Shown piece after piece: positions 35,952 to 45,007 of a stretch of DNA of 64,000 bases. Within the stretch, counting starts at the first letter, position 1, and each line of letters starts with the position of its first letter. Source of the DNA: Micromonospora sp. WMMD812. Lineage in GTDB: Bacteria; Actinomycetota; Actinomycetes; Mycobacteriales; Micromonosporaceae. A program made the translations under genes and the position numbers. The stretch covers positions 744,001 to 808,000 of the forward strand of contig NZ_CP114904.1 in the NCBI RefSeq assembly GCF_027497215.1. Direction: 5' to 3'. The notes beneath the pieces are model-generated. The model was not told the origin of the DNA. It worked only from the letters and a program-made list of their open reading frames with translations, and searched no databases.

Positions 35952-37310
35952 TCAGCCGACGGCGCGGGCGAGGGCGTCGGCGACGGCGACCCGGGTCGGA
36001 TCCGGGTTCGCCCAGCTCCAGTTGGGGTGCGCCCGGTTGGTGAGCAGCGTCAGGACGAGTCCGCGGCCGGGATCGACCAGGAGCGACGGGCCGGCGAAGC
36101 CGGTGTGACCGAAGGTGCGGGCCGAGGAGAGCCGGCCCATGAACCAGGGCTGGTTGAGGACGACGCCGAGGCCGTGGGCGGAGGTGCGGTTGGGGCGTTC
36201 GGGGTCGATCGCCGGCTTGCCGCCGTTGGCGTTGGTGAGCATCCGCCTGACGGTGGCCTCGGCGAGGATGCGCCGGCCCCGGTGGGTGCCCCCGTCGAGG
36301 AGGAGCTGGCCGATCGCGGCGAGGTCGGCGGCGCTGGCGAAGACACCGGCGTGGCCGGCGATGCCACCGAGGTGGTTGGCGACGTCGTCGTGGACGGTGC
36401 CGCGCAGCAGGCCGCGGGAGGAGCGGGCGTCGGTGGCGACGAGGCGGCTGGCCCGCGCGTTGGCGCCGAGCCAGGTGTTGGGGTTGAAGCCGGTGTCGCG
36501 CAGGCCGAGGGGACCGGTGAGGTTGCTCCTCAGGGCCCGGTCGAGGCGTTGCCCGGTGACCTTCTCCACGATCTTGCCGGCGACCATCAGCCCGACGCTG
36601 GAGTAGCGGAAGGTGTCACCGGGGGTCGCGCCGGCCACGAGCGGGGTGGCGAGCACGGCGGACCAGCGGGCGGCGTTGCTGCCCAGGCCGGTGACCCTGG
36701 CGCCGACGGGCAGGCCGCTGGTGTGGGTGAGGAGCATGGCGACGGTGACGTCGTCCTTCCCGGCCCCGCCGAACTCCGGCAGGTAGTCGGTGACGGGGGC
36801 GTCGAGTCGCACGCGCCCCTTGTCGACCTGCTGTAGCAGCAGGATCGCGGTGTAGACCTTGGTGACCGAGGCGAGGTCGAAGATCGAGTCGGGGCGCATC
36901 GCGACCCGCCGGCCGGCGGGTAGGAGCGTGGGGCCGGCGCCGTAGCGCAGCGCCTCGCCGACTGCGGTGTGCACGGCGACCCTGCCGTCGACCAGGACGA
37001 GGGCGACCGCCCCGGGGTAGCCCGCGTGCCTGACCGTGTCCGAGCCGGCGGGCAGCCCGCGCCGGAGGACCCGGGTGACCTCGCCGGCGTACGGCGCCTG
37101 CCCGACGGTGCCGCTGCCCGGGGTCGCCGACGGCCGGGACGGGTTGGCGCCGAAGGCCTCGGTTGCCCGACCGGTGCCGGTGGCCCCGGCGGCTTGGGGG
37201 CCCGCCGTGGCCGGCGAGGAGCCGCCGTCGGGCGCCGCGGCGCAGCCACCGAGCGTGGCGGTGGCGGCGGCCAGGCCGGCCCCGAGCAGGGTGCGACGAG
37301 CGACGGGCAT
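35952..37310 (-). CDS. Secreted lipoprotein serine hydrolase (class C beta-lactamase family)
   Basis: A 452-residue protein. The N-terminus MPVARRTLLGAGLAAATATLGGC is a Tat-like and lipobox signal with Cys 23. A Pro/Ala/Gly linker follows to about residue 70. The serine hydrolase core has the SxxK motif in DLASVTKVYTA, YSSVG in place of YxN, and GHTGF in place of KTG near the end. These changes, seen in esterase and DD-peptidase-like class C relatives, argue against true beta-lactamase activity. It likely acts on cell-wall peptides or esters outside the membrane. Confidence 0.85.
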   Translation of the reverse strand: MPVARRTLLGAGLAAATATLGGCAAAPDGGSSPATAGPQAAGATGTGRATEAFGANPSRPSATPGSGTVGQAPYAGEVTRVLRRGLPAGSDTVRHAGYPGAVALVLVDGRVAVHTAVGEALRYGAGPTLLPAGRRVAMRPDSIFDLASVTKVYTAILLLQQVDKGRVRLDAPVTDYLPEFGGAGKDDVTVAMLLTHTSGLPVGARVTGLGSNAARWSAVLATPLVAGATPGDTFRYSSVGLMVAGKIVEKVTGQRLDRALRSNLTGPLGLRDTGFNPNTWLGANARASRLVATDARSSRGLLRGTVHDDVANHLGGIAGHAGVFASAADLAAIGQLLLDGGTHRGRRILAEATVRRMLTNANGGKPAIDPERPNRTSAHGLGVVLNQPWFMGRLSSARTFGHTGFAGPSLLVDPGRGLVLTLLTNRAHPNWSWANPDPTRVAVADALARAVG

Positions 37311-37384
37311 GGCGGTGATGATCGCAGGTCACGGCGCGTCGCGCCACGTTCGGCGGACGGCGTGGCCGGCGCGGCACCCGCGAA

Positions 37385-39022
37385 TCACCCGCGGAGGTCC
37401 CGCCGACGGTAGCCGACGGCGCCGAGCACGGCGAGCAGCACGGCGACGGTCAGCATGACGCCGGCCGCAGGCCAGTGCGGTGCTCGGTCGGGGACCGGGG
37501 CAAGGTGCGCGAACGGGGAGAGCCGACCGACCCAGGCCGGCGCGCCGGTGCTGTCGGCCACGACCTGGAGCAGAAAGCCTCCCGCGGCGGGCAGGGCGCC
37601 GACGAGGGCGACCGCGCGGGGTAGCCAACCGAGCGAGAGCACGGCGGCGCCCAGGCAGAGCAGCGCGATCGGGAGCGTGTTCAGGGCACCGGCGAGCGCG
37701 GCGCCGAGCCCGAGCGGCGCGTCCACGGCGGTGGCCCCGGCCCACGTGGCGAGGCCGGCGACCACGGCGAGGACCAGCGTGCCACCGCAGGTGACTGCCG
37801 CCTCGGCGACGAGGAGTCGGACCCGCGTGACCGGCTGGGCGTAGAGCAGCGTGAGCCGACGGTCGGCCTCGTCGGCGGCGGTCGTGGCGACGCGGACGGC
37901 GGCGAAGACGCCGACCGGCACCGCGAGCAGGGCGAACAGCGCGGCCACGTAGCCCTCGACCGAGCCGAGGCCGGCGAACCCGGCCTGCGCGGCGAGGTCG
38001 GCGAACCGTGGGTTGTCGGTCAGGAACTCGGTCATCGACACGGCGAGCATGCCGATGAGGAGGAAGTACGCGCCCACCCCGGCCGCCCAGCCGCCGAGCG
38101 GGCGCATCATCCGGCGGGTGGCGAACCCGGGCACCGAGCGGAGCAGCCGCAGCCGGGGCGCTCGGCCCGCGGCCGGCCCGAACCAGCCGCCGCGTACGTC
38201 GCGACGCCCGGCCGCCGCCAACGCCGCGCCGAACAGAGCGGCGGCGGCGACCGCCAGAACCGCCAGCGGGAGGACGCGGTTCGCCGCGTACGGCTGGGAG
38301 AGCGCGACCAGCCCGAACGGCGACAGCCAGCGCAGCCACCCGAGCGCGGCGACGCCGTCGCCGACCATCCGCACCAGCAGCCCGGCGCCGAGCAGCGCGA
38401 CTGCGGCGCCGGTGGCCCCGGCCCGGGTGGGAAACAGCTGTGCGGTCAGCGTGCCGGCGGCGACGAAGTACACCCCGACCAGCGCGAGACCGGTCCCGTG
38501 CAGCAGCGCCCCGGCGGGCGGGGTGCCGACGGCGGCGAGGGCACCGCCCGCCGCGAGTCCGGCGATCACCGTCGCACCGCAGAGCACGACCGCGTGCCGC
38601 GCCACCAGCGAGGTGATCGGGGCCGGACCCGCGGCCAGCAGGTCCCACCGGCCGGCGTCCTCCTCGCCACGCGTGATCCGGGTGGCGGCCAGCAGCCCCC
38701 ACACCCCGGCGAGCACGGCCAGTACGGTGCCGGTACGCCACACCGTGAACCCGCCCGCGCCGTCCAGGGCGACCGGCCGGCCGAACAGCGTACGGATGGC
38801 CGGATTCTCGGCCAGCGCCTCCAGCGCGGCGGCGTCGAGCGCGTCGCCGACGGTGCTGGCGTAGGTGGCGGCGACCATCGCGGACATGCCGGCGAGCAGC
38901 GCGACGACGATCAGGGCGCCACGCCGGACCTGCCGCAGCGCGAGCCGGGTGACGGCGGCGCCGGCGAGCCCCACGGACGGGTCGACCGGAGTGCGCTCGG
39001 CAGGAGCGGCGACGGCGGTCAC
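37385..39022 (-). CDS. ABC-2-type exporter permease
   Basis: A 545-residue protein with about 12 hydrophobic helices in two similar halves, as in large single-chain ABC-2 permeases of actinomycetes. GTG 39022 overlaps the ATPase stop (GTGA). Text includes RITRGEEDAGRWDLL and EADRRLTLLYAQPVTRVRLL, the repeated gating-loop segments in each half. The upstream open frame beyond 39022 is the antisense of the ATPase and not coding. The substrate is probably a drug, peptide or lipid. It functions with the ATPase gene upstream. Confidence 0.85.
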   Translation of the reverse strand: MTAVAAPAERTPVDPSVGLAGAAVTRLALRQVRRGALIVVALLAGMSAMVAATYASTVGDALDAAALEALAENPAIRTLFGRPVALDGAGGFTVWRTGTVLAVLAGVWGLLAATRITRGEEDAGRWDLLAAGPAPITSLVARHAVVLCGATVIAGLAAGGALAAVGTPPAGALLHGTGLALVGVYFVAAGTLTAQLFPTRAGATGAAVALLGAGLLVRMVGDGVAALGWLRWLSPFGLVALSQPYAANRVLPLAVLAVAAAALFGAALAAAGRRDVRGGWFGPAAGRAPRLRLLRSVPGFATRRMMRPLGGWAAGVGAYFLLIGMLAVSMTEFLTDNPRFADLAAQAGFAGLGSVEGYVAALFALLAVPVGVFAAVRVATTAADEADRRLTLLYAQPVTRVRLLVAEAAVTCGGTLVLAVVAGLATWAGATAVDAPLGLGAALAGALNTLPIALLCLGAAVLSLGWLPRAVALVGALPAAGGFLLQVVADSTGAPAWVGRLSPFAHLAPVPDRAPHWPAAGVMLTVAVLLAVLGAVGYRRRDLRG

Positions 39023-39909
39023 CGGGACTCCGGCGCGTAGTAGTCGAGGAAGATCTCCTCGAGGGTCGGCTCGTGGATCTGCACCGCGGTGACCTCGGCC
39101 CGGGACAGCGCGCGCAGCGCCGGCGCCGGCGAGCCGCTGAGCGTGAACCGCAGTCGGGCCGGCCCGACCTGCTCCACCGTCTCGACCCCCGGCACCCCGG
39201 TCAGCTCCGGCGCGGAGCCGGCGAAGGTGACCTCGACCTGGCTGCGGTGCAGGCGGCGGAGGTCGGCGACCCCGGCGACCTCGACCAGGCGACCCGCACG
39301 CAGGATCGCCACCTGGTCGCACACCGCCTCGACCTCGGCCAGCTGGTGGGAGCTCAGGAAGACGGTCTGCCCCCGTTCACGGGCCTGCGCGACCGCCTTC
39401 TGGAACTCCCGCTCCATCAACGGGTCCAGTCCGCTGGTCGGCTCGTCGAGGATCAGCAGCGGCGCCCGGGTGGCGAACGCCGCGACCAGCGCCACCTTCT
39501 GCCGGTTTCCGGTCGAGTAGGCCCGCCCCGGCTGGGACAGGTCCACCGCGAACCGGTCCACCAACTCGTCCCGGTAGGCCCGATCCACCCCCGGGCCGAC
39601 CCGCCCCAGCAACTCCAACGTCTCGGCCCCGGTCAGGGCCGGCCACAGCGCCACGTCGGCCGGTACGTACGCGATCGACCGGTGCGCCGCGGCGACGTCG
39701 GCGACGTCGGTGTCGAAGATCCACGCGCGGCCCACGGTCGGGCGGGCCAGGCCGAGCAGCAGCCGGATGGTGGTGGACTTACCCGCGCCGTTCGGACCCA
39801 GGAACCCGAAGACCTCGCCGGCCGGCACGGTCAACTCCAGCGAGTCGAGCGCGCACACCGGTCCGTAGCGTTTGGTCAGACACGCAGTGCGGATGGCAGG
39901 GACAGCCAT
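39019..39909 (-). CDS. ABC exporter ATP-binding protein (DrrA-like)
   Basis: A 296-residue ABC-2 type ATPase. ATG 39909 follows GTGGAGGCCTCC. Walker A GPNGAGKST, Walker B LLILDEPTSGLD and switch SSHQLAEVEAVCDQ are clear, but the ABC signature is YSTGNRQKVALVAAF rather than LSGGQ, as in a subset of DrrA-like proteins. The C-terminal 80 residues (VEVTFAGSAPEL onwards) are the extra domain of drug-exporter ATPases. The gene's 5' leader carries the 42-nt element described separately. It heads a two-gene operon with the permease. Confidence 0.9.
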   Translation of the reverse strand: MAVPAIRTACLTKRYGPVCALDSLELTVPAGEVFGFLGPNGAGKSTTIRLLLGLARPTVGRAWIFDTDVADVAAAHRSIAYVPADVALWPALTGAETLELLGRVGPGVDRAYRDELVDRFAVDLSQPGRAYSTGNRQKVALVAAFATRAPLLILDEPTSGLDPLMEREFQKAVAQARERGQTVFLSSHQLAEVEAVCDQVAILRAGRLVEVAGVADLRRLHRSQVEVTFAGSAPELTGVPGVETVEQVGPARLRFTLSGSPAPALRALSRAEVTAVQIHEPTLEEIFLDYYAPESR

Positions 39910-39982
39910 GGAGGCCTCCACGGTCGGCATCGGACAGTGACCGCCGACCAGACTTCCCGGCACTCCACCGCGGAGCCTACCC
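39910..39982 (-). promoter_or_regulatory. Conserved leader element, copy 1 (ABC exporter)
   Basis: Transcribed strand reads GGGTAGG, 12 variable bases, then a conserved core opening GTGCCGGGAAG and closing GGTCGGCGG (39941-39963 on the plus strand). It is ungapped over 42 bases against copy 2 upstream of nhaA and ends 31 bases before the ATG. Downstream, GCCGACC (about 39927-39933) can pair with GGTCGGC of the core, and the ribosome site lies in the self-complementary GGAGGCCTCC. Confidence 0.7.
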
Positions 39983-40052
39983 GCCGCGGTCCGCCCTCCG
40001 GAAGACCGTCGGAGACGGCGTGTGGACGGCGAGGGCGTCCGGCCGGCCGCGG

Positions 40053-41363
40053 TCAGGCCGACCGGGCCGGTGGCTCCTGGTAGACGTCCGGCACACCGTC
40101 GGCGTCGCTGTCCCGCTCCTCGATCTCGCAGATCCCCTGGTAGTGGCGGTTCCGCGCGCGCAGGACGGCGGTGGCCAGCAGGGCCGACACCAGCGACCCG
40201 AGCAGGACGCCGACCTTGGTGTGGTCGTCGCGTTCGCTGCCGGCCCCGAACGCCAGCTCACCGATCAACAGCGACACCGTGAAGCCGATCCCGGCCAGCA
40301 GCGCCAGCCCGACCATGTCCCACCACGCGATCCCCTCGGCCAGTCGGGCCCGGGTGAACCGCTGCACGAGCCAGGTGGCGCCGAGAACGCCCACGGCCTT
40401 GCCGACGACCAGACCGACCGTCACTCCCAGGGCGACCGAGTCGGTCAGGGTGCGGCCGAGGCCACCCGCGCCGGCGATCGACACTCCGGCGGCGAAGAAG
40501 GCGAACACCGGCACGGCGACCCCGGCCGACAGGGGGCGGATCCGGTGTTCGAAGTACTCGGCAAGCCCCGGACCGGGACCGGGTTTGCGGCGCAGCACCG
40601 GCACGGTGAAGGCGAGCGCCACCCCGGCGACCGTGGCGTGTACCCCGGAGGCGTGCACGAGCGCCCAGGTCGTCACGGCCAGCGGCACCAGCAGCCACCA
40701 GGAGCGCACCCTGCGCTGCACCAGCAGGCCGAACAGCGCCAACGGCACCAGTGCCAGCAGCAGCGGCCCGAAGTGCAGCGCGCTCGTGTAGAAGACGGCG
40801 ATGATCACGATCGCGAGCAGGTCGTCGACCACCGCGAGGGTCAGCAGGAAGGTCCGCATGGCCGCGGGCAGGTGGGTGTTGATCACGCCGAGTACGGCGA
40901 GGGCGAACGCGATGTCCGTGGCGGTGGGGATCGCCCAACCCGCCAGGGCGCCGCCGCTGGTACCGGCGTTGAACGCCACGTAGATCAGGGCCGGCACCGT
41001 CATGCCGCCGAGCGCGGCGGCGACCGGCAGGACGGCCCGCCGGGGCTCGCGCAGGTCACCGGCGACGAACTCGCGCTTGAGCTCGAGCCCGGCGACGAAG
41101 AAGAAGATCGCCAACAGGCCGTCGGCGGCCCACTGCCCCAACGAGAGGTCGAGGTGCAGCGCCGGCGGGCCGACCGTGAAGTCGCCGAGCGACCGGTACG
41201 CGCCGGACCACGGTGAGTTCGCCCAGGCGAGGGCCAGCACCGCCGCGATCAGCAGCAGCACACCACCCACGGTCTCGGTACGCAGGATGTCGGCGATCCG
41301 GCGTGCCTCCGGCCAACTGCCGCGGCTGAGCAGCGGCGTGCGGTCGGTGGGGGGCGTGGCCAT
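40053..41363 (-). CDS. nhaA: Na+/H+ antiporter NhaA
   Basis: A 436-residue antiporter. ATG 41363 follows CCGGAGGATCCCG. It has 12 hydrophobic helices with the two ion-binding positions of Nha[10 protein letters not shown] and the double Asp in [27 protein letters not shown] matches the cytoplasmic loop after helix 2. It exchanges sodium (or lithium) for protons across the membrane and controls pH and salt. Unusually, the C-terminal tail reads [15 protein letters not shown], a DxDxDGxxD Ca-binding-type loop. The 5' leader shares a 42-nt element with the downstream ABC operon. Confidence 0.93.
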   Translation of the reverse strand: MATPPTDRTPLLSRGSWPEARRIADILRTETVGGVLLLIAAVLALAWANSPWSGAYRSLGDFTVGPPALHLDLSLGQWAADGLLAIFFFVAGLELKREFVAGDLREPRRAVLPVAAALGGMTVPALIYVAFNAGTSGGALAGWAIPTATDIAFALAVLGVINTHLPAAMRTFLLTLAVVDDLLAIVIIAVFYTSALHFGPLLLALVPLALFGLLVQRRVRSWWLLVPLAVTTWALVHASGVHATVAGVALAFTVPVLRRKPGPGPGLAEYFEHRIRPLSAGVAVPVFAFFAAGVSIAGAGGLGRTLTDSVALGVTVGLVVGKAVGVLGATWLVQRFTRARLAEGIAWWDMVGLALLAGIGFTVSLLIGELAFGAGSERDDHTKVGVLLGSLVSALLATAVLRARNRHYQGICEIEERDSDADGVPDVYQEPPARSA

Positions 41364-41435
41364 CGGGATCCTCCGGAGGGGTCGGCGAATTGTCCGCCGA
41401 CCAGACTTCCCGGCACACCGCTCGCCATCCTACCC
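41364..41435 (-). promoter_or_regulatory. Conserved leader element, copy 2 (nhaA)
   Basis: Same element as at 39910: GGGTAGG, 12 variable bases, core opening GTGCCGGGAAG and closing GGTCGGCGG (41394-41416 on the plus strand), ending 30 bases before the nhaA ATG. GGTCGGCG of the core can instead pair with CGCCGACC (about 41379-41386), and CCTCCGGAGG holding the ribosome site is self-complementary. The two mutually exclusive pairings resemble a riboswitch expression platform. Cation-sensing riboswitches upstream of nhaA are known; membership of a known class is not established. Confidence 0.7.
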
Positions 41436-41521
41436 GTACGACGATCATCGAAACGGCTGTCGTCAGGGCCGGCGAGCAGGCCGCCCCGCCGACACCGTCA
41501 TCGGTGTGATCGAGCGGCGGG

Positions 41522-41812
41522 TCATGCCGCCCGGCGCGGACGGGCAAGTCGCAGCAGATTGCACACGTCGAAGACGCCGGGGACGTCCCACGCGAGGTCA
41601 CCGGCGACCTGACGGGCCTCCGGGCTCGCGACGGTCCCGCTGAGGATCACCACCCGGTTCTGTACGGCGACCGCGATCTGCTGGCGTCGAGTTGTCCAGT
41701 CGACGCAGAGCCGCTGGGCCACGAGCGCGGCGAGCCGCAGGTCCTCGTTCTGCAGGGGGGCGTCGTCCGCCGGATGGAACCGGGGATCGTCGGGCTGTGG
41801 CCAGGAAATCAC
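41522..41812 (-). CDS. BON-domain protein
   Basis: A 96-residue single-domain protein. GTG 41812 follows GAAGGACTCATC. RLAALVAQRLCVDWTTRRQQIAVAVQNRVVILSG to the VPGVFDVCNLLRL end is one BON (osmotic stress lipid-binding) unit; in text, the key glycine lies in LSGTVASPEARQVA. It lacks a signal peptide, so it is cytoplasmic or peripheral. Similar proteins bind membrane lipids or nucleotides under stress. It is followed by nhaA and lies beside the STAS gene, suggesting a salt or osmotic stress neighbourhood. Confidence 0.8.
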   Translation of the reverse strand: MISWPQPDDPRFHPADDAPLQNEDLRLAALVAQRLCVDWTTRRQQIAVAVQNRVVILSGTVASPEARQVAGDLAWDVPGVFDVCNLLRLARPRRAA

Positions 41813-41852
41813 GATGAGTCCTTCGGTCGGGGTCGGTTCCGGCGCCTACGGT

Positions 41853-42470
41853 TCACGGTCGCCCGTGCGGGGCCGCCCGCGTGGCGGTTGTCTCGGCCGT
41901 CAGGCGGGCCAGGCCACGAAGGGCGGCCGCGCGGCTCATCACGATCGGGAACACACCGTCGAGGCGCATGGTGTGCAGCACGGTCAGCACGAACCGGGAC
42001 GGGGCGACCAGGCACAACGCGCCGCCGCGCCGTCGCGCCTCCTGATGGGCGCGAACGAGCAGACCCAGACCCGCCGAATCGATGACCTCGACGTCGGTGA
42101 GGTCGACCAGCAACCGACCGCCGAGATCGATCGCTTCGCGCAGTGCGCGTCGTACGAGCTCGACGGGCTCGGCCTCGCCTCCGGGCGGCTCGTGGCCGAC
42201 CTCGTCCAGATCGTCGATCCCGAGGGCCTGTGTCCGACCGCGGTCCGTCCTGCGGTCGCCCTCGGCGGTGTCGTCGTCCGCCCGCAAAGCCAGGCCGCAC
42301 CGGGGGCAGTGGTGCGGCCCGGAGGCGAAGGGCGAGCCGGCCCAGCCGTTCTCGAGCACGAGCGTCCAGACGACCTCCGCGTCGGGCAGCACGCAGGCGG
42401 TGCCGGTGATCGTGTCGCCGCAGCCGTCGCAGATCAGGGTCATCGACTGATCCGCTGGTACGACGGTCAT
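41853..42470 (-). CDS. Zinc-ribbon plus STAS-domain protein (anti-sigma antagonist-like)
   Basis: A 205-residue protein. ATG 42470 follows GAGAGGAGTGGCG. The N-terminal 70 residues hold CDGCGDTITG and HHCPRCG, two Cys pairs that could bind zinc. After a charged linker, residues 100-190 are a STAS domain with DLTDVEVIDSAGLGLLV, where the Ser in DSAGL is the residue phosphorylated by anti-sigma kinases. Such proteins act as antagonists in partner-switching control of stress sigma factors. No cognate kinase is encoded in the window. Confidence 0.8.
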   Translation of the reverse strand: MTVVPADQSMTLICDGCGDTITGTACVLPDAEVVWTLVLENGWAGSPFASGPHHCPRCGLALRADDDTAEGDRRTDRGRTQALGIDDLDEVGHEPPGGEAEPVELVRRALREAIDLGGRLLVDLTDVEVIDSAGLGLLVRAHQEARRRGGALCLVAPSRFVLTVLHTMRLDGVFPIVMSRAAALRGLARLTAETTATRAAPHGRP

Positions 42471-42551
42471 CGCCACTCCTCTCACTCGTCGCTGTCGGGT
42501 CGGTGGGCCGCGGACCGGCCCCGGGCCCGGACGGCTGTGCGGTGGGGCCGG

Positions 42552-42830
42552 TCAGGGTCCGCTCGTGCGATCGGTGCGCCGGCGGCCGCTCAGCACGGCG
42601 AGGAGCACCGCGGTCCCGGCGCCGCACGACTGGGCGATCAACAGAGCCGTGAAGTCGTCGGCGCCCGCGCCCGCGAGACGGACGACGATGGCACCGAGCA
42701 GCGCCGCCGCCACGCCGAGCGCGAGGGTCAACCAGAGCGGGACGGCCGTCCGCCCGGGCACCGGCAGCCAACCCGCGGCGCCGACCATGAGCCCGACGAC
42801 GAGCGCGCTGACGAGCACGTCCCCGCTCAT
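42552..42830 (-). CDS. Small membrane protein (GlsB/YeaQ-like)
   Basis: A 92-residue protein starting at ATG 42830, just after CAGGAGGATCG. Three short hydrophobic helices (LVSALVVGLMVGAAGWL, LWLTLALGVAAALLGAIVV, FTALLIAQSCGAGTAVLLAV) end with a basic tail. The GLMVGAAGWL and ALLGAIVV pattern is like transglycosylase-associated / GlsB stress proteins of unknown function. It sits between the STAS gene and a divergent two-component system. Confidence 0.7.
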   Translation of the reverse strand: MSGDVLVSALVVGLMVGAAGWLPVPGRTAVPLWLTLALGVAAALLGAIVVRLAGAGADDFTALLIAQSCGAGTAVLLAVLSGRRRTDRTSGP

Positions 42831-42980
42831 CGATCCTCCTGTCTCCCGCGTTCGGCGTCGGCTATCACGGTCCGCGACGATCTTGGAGGTGGTCGCGCGG
42901 TTGTATGACGGTTGTGTGACAAATCCGAAGGGCGGCCGACACGATTGGGCAACCCCGGACCGGCCGGGGATGATGCCGGT

Positions 42981-43655
42981 ATGACGGCCGTACTGGTGAT
43001 CGAGGACGACGACCGGATCCGGCTGGCCATGCTGCTCGCGCTCGAGGACGAGGGCTACCACGCGTATGGCGTGGCGTCCGCCGAGGAGGGGTTGCGGCGG
43101 CAGCGGTCAGAGCCGGCGGACAACGTGCTGGTCGACCTGATGTTGCCGGGCATCGACGGCTTCGAGTGCATCCGGCAGCTCCGCCGCGACGACGACGTCC
43201 CGATCGTGGTGATCAGCGCGCGGGACGACACCCATGACATCGTCGCGGCGCTGGAGGCCGGCGCCGACGACTACGTGGTGAAGCCGGTGGCGATCAAGGA
43301 ACTGTCGGCGCGGCTGCGGGCACTGCGCCGTCGCGGCCGGGCCACCGCCGGGCCGGTCGCCGCCCAGATCTTCGGTGACCTGGAGATCAGCGCGGACGCC
43401 GGGGAGGTGCGTCGGGCCGGAGATGTCGTCCCCGTCACCCGCACCGAGTTCCGACTGCTCTGCGAACTGGCCGAGCACGCCGGCAGGGTGCTGTCCCGCC
43501 AGCAACTGCTGCAACGGGTGTGGGGTTACGACACCGGCGACGAACGTCTCGTCGACGTCCACGTCGGCCGGGTACGACAGAAGATCGAGGACGACCCCGC
43601 CAACCCGCGGCACCTGGTCACGCTCCGCGGCCTCGGCTACAAGCTGCAGCGATGA
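42981..43655 (+). CDS. OmpR-family response regulator (MtrA-like)
   Basis: A 224-residue regulator. The receiver starts AVLVIEDDDRIRLAML, has the phosphoacceptor in LVDLMLPG near residue 53 and the conserved Lys in VVKPVAIKEL. The C-terminal winged helix ends RVRQKIEDDPANPRHLVTLRG. ATG 42981 follows GGGGATGATGCCGGT. Its stop overlaps the kinase start (ATGA). The trio with a HAMP kinase and a GerMN lipoprotein mirrors the order mtrA-mtrB-lpqB, which controls cell-wall and division genes in actinomycetes. Confidence 0.9.
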   Translation: MTAVLVIEDDDRIRLAMLLALEDEGYHAYGVASAEEGLRRQRSEPADNVLVDLMLPGIDGFECIRQLRRDDDVPIVVISARDDTHDIVAALEAGADDYVVKPVAIKELSARLRALRRRGRATAGPVAAQIFGDLEISADAGEVRRAGDVVPVTRTEFRLLCELAEHAGRVLSRQQLLQRVWGYDTGDERLVDVHVGRVRQKIEDDPANPRHLVTLRGLGYKLQR

Positions 43656-45007
43656 CCCGTCTCGGCCTCCGGGCCCGGGTCACGGCGGGCTTCGCCGTCG
43701 GCGCGCTGCTGCTCGCCGCGTCGATGGCGCTGTTCTCCTACGACCTCACCCGACGCTCCCTGCTCGAGGAGCGGGAACGCACCGCCGTGCGCGCGGCGTA
43801 CGTCGACGCCGCGGTGGTCCGGACCGGCCTGGACACCGACGCCCCGGACGTCGTGGAGGTGCTGCGCTCCCTGGACACCGGCAGCATCCGCCGGCCACTG
43901 CTGCACCTGAACGGCCGCTGGCACGCCCGCAATGCCGAAGTCAGCGCCAGCTCGGTCCCCGTGGACCTGCAACGTCTGGTCCGCTCCGGCACACCGGCCG
44001 TGCAACGGGTCCGGATCGACGGGCAACCGGTGCTGCTCGTCGGCGTGCCGCTGTCGGACAGCGCCACCTACTACGAACTCACCTCGTTGCGCGAGGTGGA
44101 GCGGACCTTCCAGGTGTTGGCCCTGACGTTGACCGCCGTGGCCATCATGATCGCCGGATCGGGCGCAGCCCTCGGCTGGTACGCCACCCGGCACAGCCTG
44201 CGCCCGCTGACCGCGGTGGCCGACGCGGCCGAGCGGATCGCGGCCGGCGACTTCGGGACCCGCCTGGCCGCCACGACCGACCCGGATCTCACCCGCCTCT
44301 CCACGTCCTTCAACCACATGGTCGACCAACTTGTGCAGCGCATCGAACGGGACCGGCGGTTCGCCGCCGACGTCAGCCACGAACTGCGCTCACCACTGCA
44401 GACCCTGGCGGCCGCCGCGAGCGTCCTGAGTCGTCGGCGTGAGCATCACGACGACCGCACCGCGACCGCCGCCGGCCTGGTCGCCGACGAGATCACCCGC
44501 TTCCAACGTCTGGTCGACGACCTGATCCAGTTGGCCCGTACCGAACAGCCCGCCCAGCGGGAACTCGTCGACGCGGCGGCGCTGGCACGTGACGTCTGCC
44601 GCGCCCGATCGCTGCCGGACAGTCTCGTCCGCACCACGGCGATCGGGACGGGCGGCTGGTGGGTCGACCGACGTCGGGTCGAGCAGATTCTGGGCAACCT
44701 GCTCGACAACGCCGTCCGCTACGGCGGTGGGCCGGTGGCCGTGCGCCTGGGGTGGCGGGATCGCGACACGGCCGTCCTCGAAGTCGACGACGAGGGCCCC
44801 GGCGTGCCCGTCGGCGACCGCGTCGGCATCTTCGACCGCTTCGTGCGTGGTCGGGCGGCGCACGCCCGCGCGGACACGGACGGCACGGGACTCGGGCTGG
44901 CGTTGGTCGCACAGCACGCCGCCGCGCACGGTGGCCGCGCGGGCGTGATCGACCGGCCCGGGGGCGGCGCCCGGTTCTTCGTCGAGCTGCCCGGGAGCCT
45001 GCGGTGA
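43652..45007 (+). CDS. HAMP-domain sensor histidine kinase (MtrB-like)
   Basis: A 451-residue kinase. TM1 at about 12-30, an extracellular domain to about 150, TM2 at about 153-175, then HAMP. The H-box is FAADVSHELRSPLQ, N-box QILGNLLDNAVRYGG and G-boxes VDDEGPGVP and GTGLGLALV, so kinase and phosphatase activity are expected. It is shorter than MtrB in the sensor region. It overlaps the regulator upstream (ATGA) and the lipoprotein downstream (GTGA). The signal sensed is not evident. Confidence 0.92.
   Translation: MTRLGLRARVTAGFAVGALLLAASMALFSYDLTRRSLLEERERTAVRAAYVDAAVVRTGLDTDAPDVVEVLRSLDTGSIRRPLLHLNGRWHARNAEVSASSVPVDLQRLVRSGTPAVQRVRIDGQPVLLVGVPLSDSATYYELTSLREVERTFQVLALTLTAVAIMIAGSGAALGWYATRHSLRPLTAVADAAERIAAGDFGTRLAATTDPDLTRLSTSFNHMVDQLVQRIERDRRFAADVSHELRSPLQTLAAAASVLSRRREHHDDRTATAAGLVADEITRFQRLVDDLIQLARTEQPAQRELVDAAALARDVCRARSLPDSLVRTTAIGTGGWWVDRRRVEQILGNLLDNAVRYGGGPVAVRLGWRDRDTAVLEVDDEGPGVPVGDRVGIFDRFVRGRAAHARADTDGTGLGLALVAQHAAAHGGRAGVIDRPGGGARFFVELPGSLR

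Noticed and set aside
36000..37300. Active beta-lactamase
   Set aside because: The class C fold is present but YSS and GHTG replace the YxN and KTG motifs expected of true beta-lactamases.
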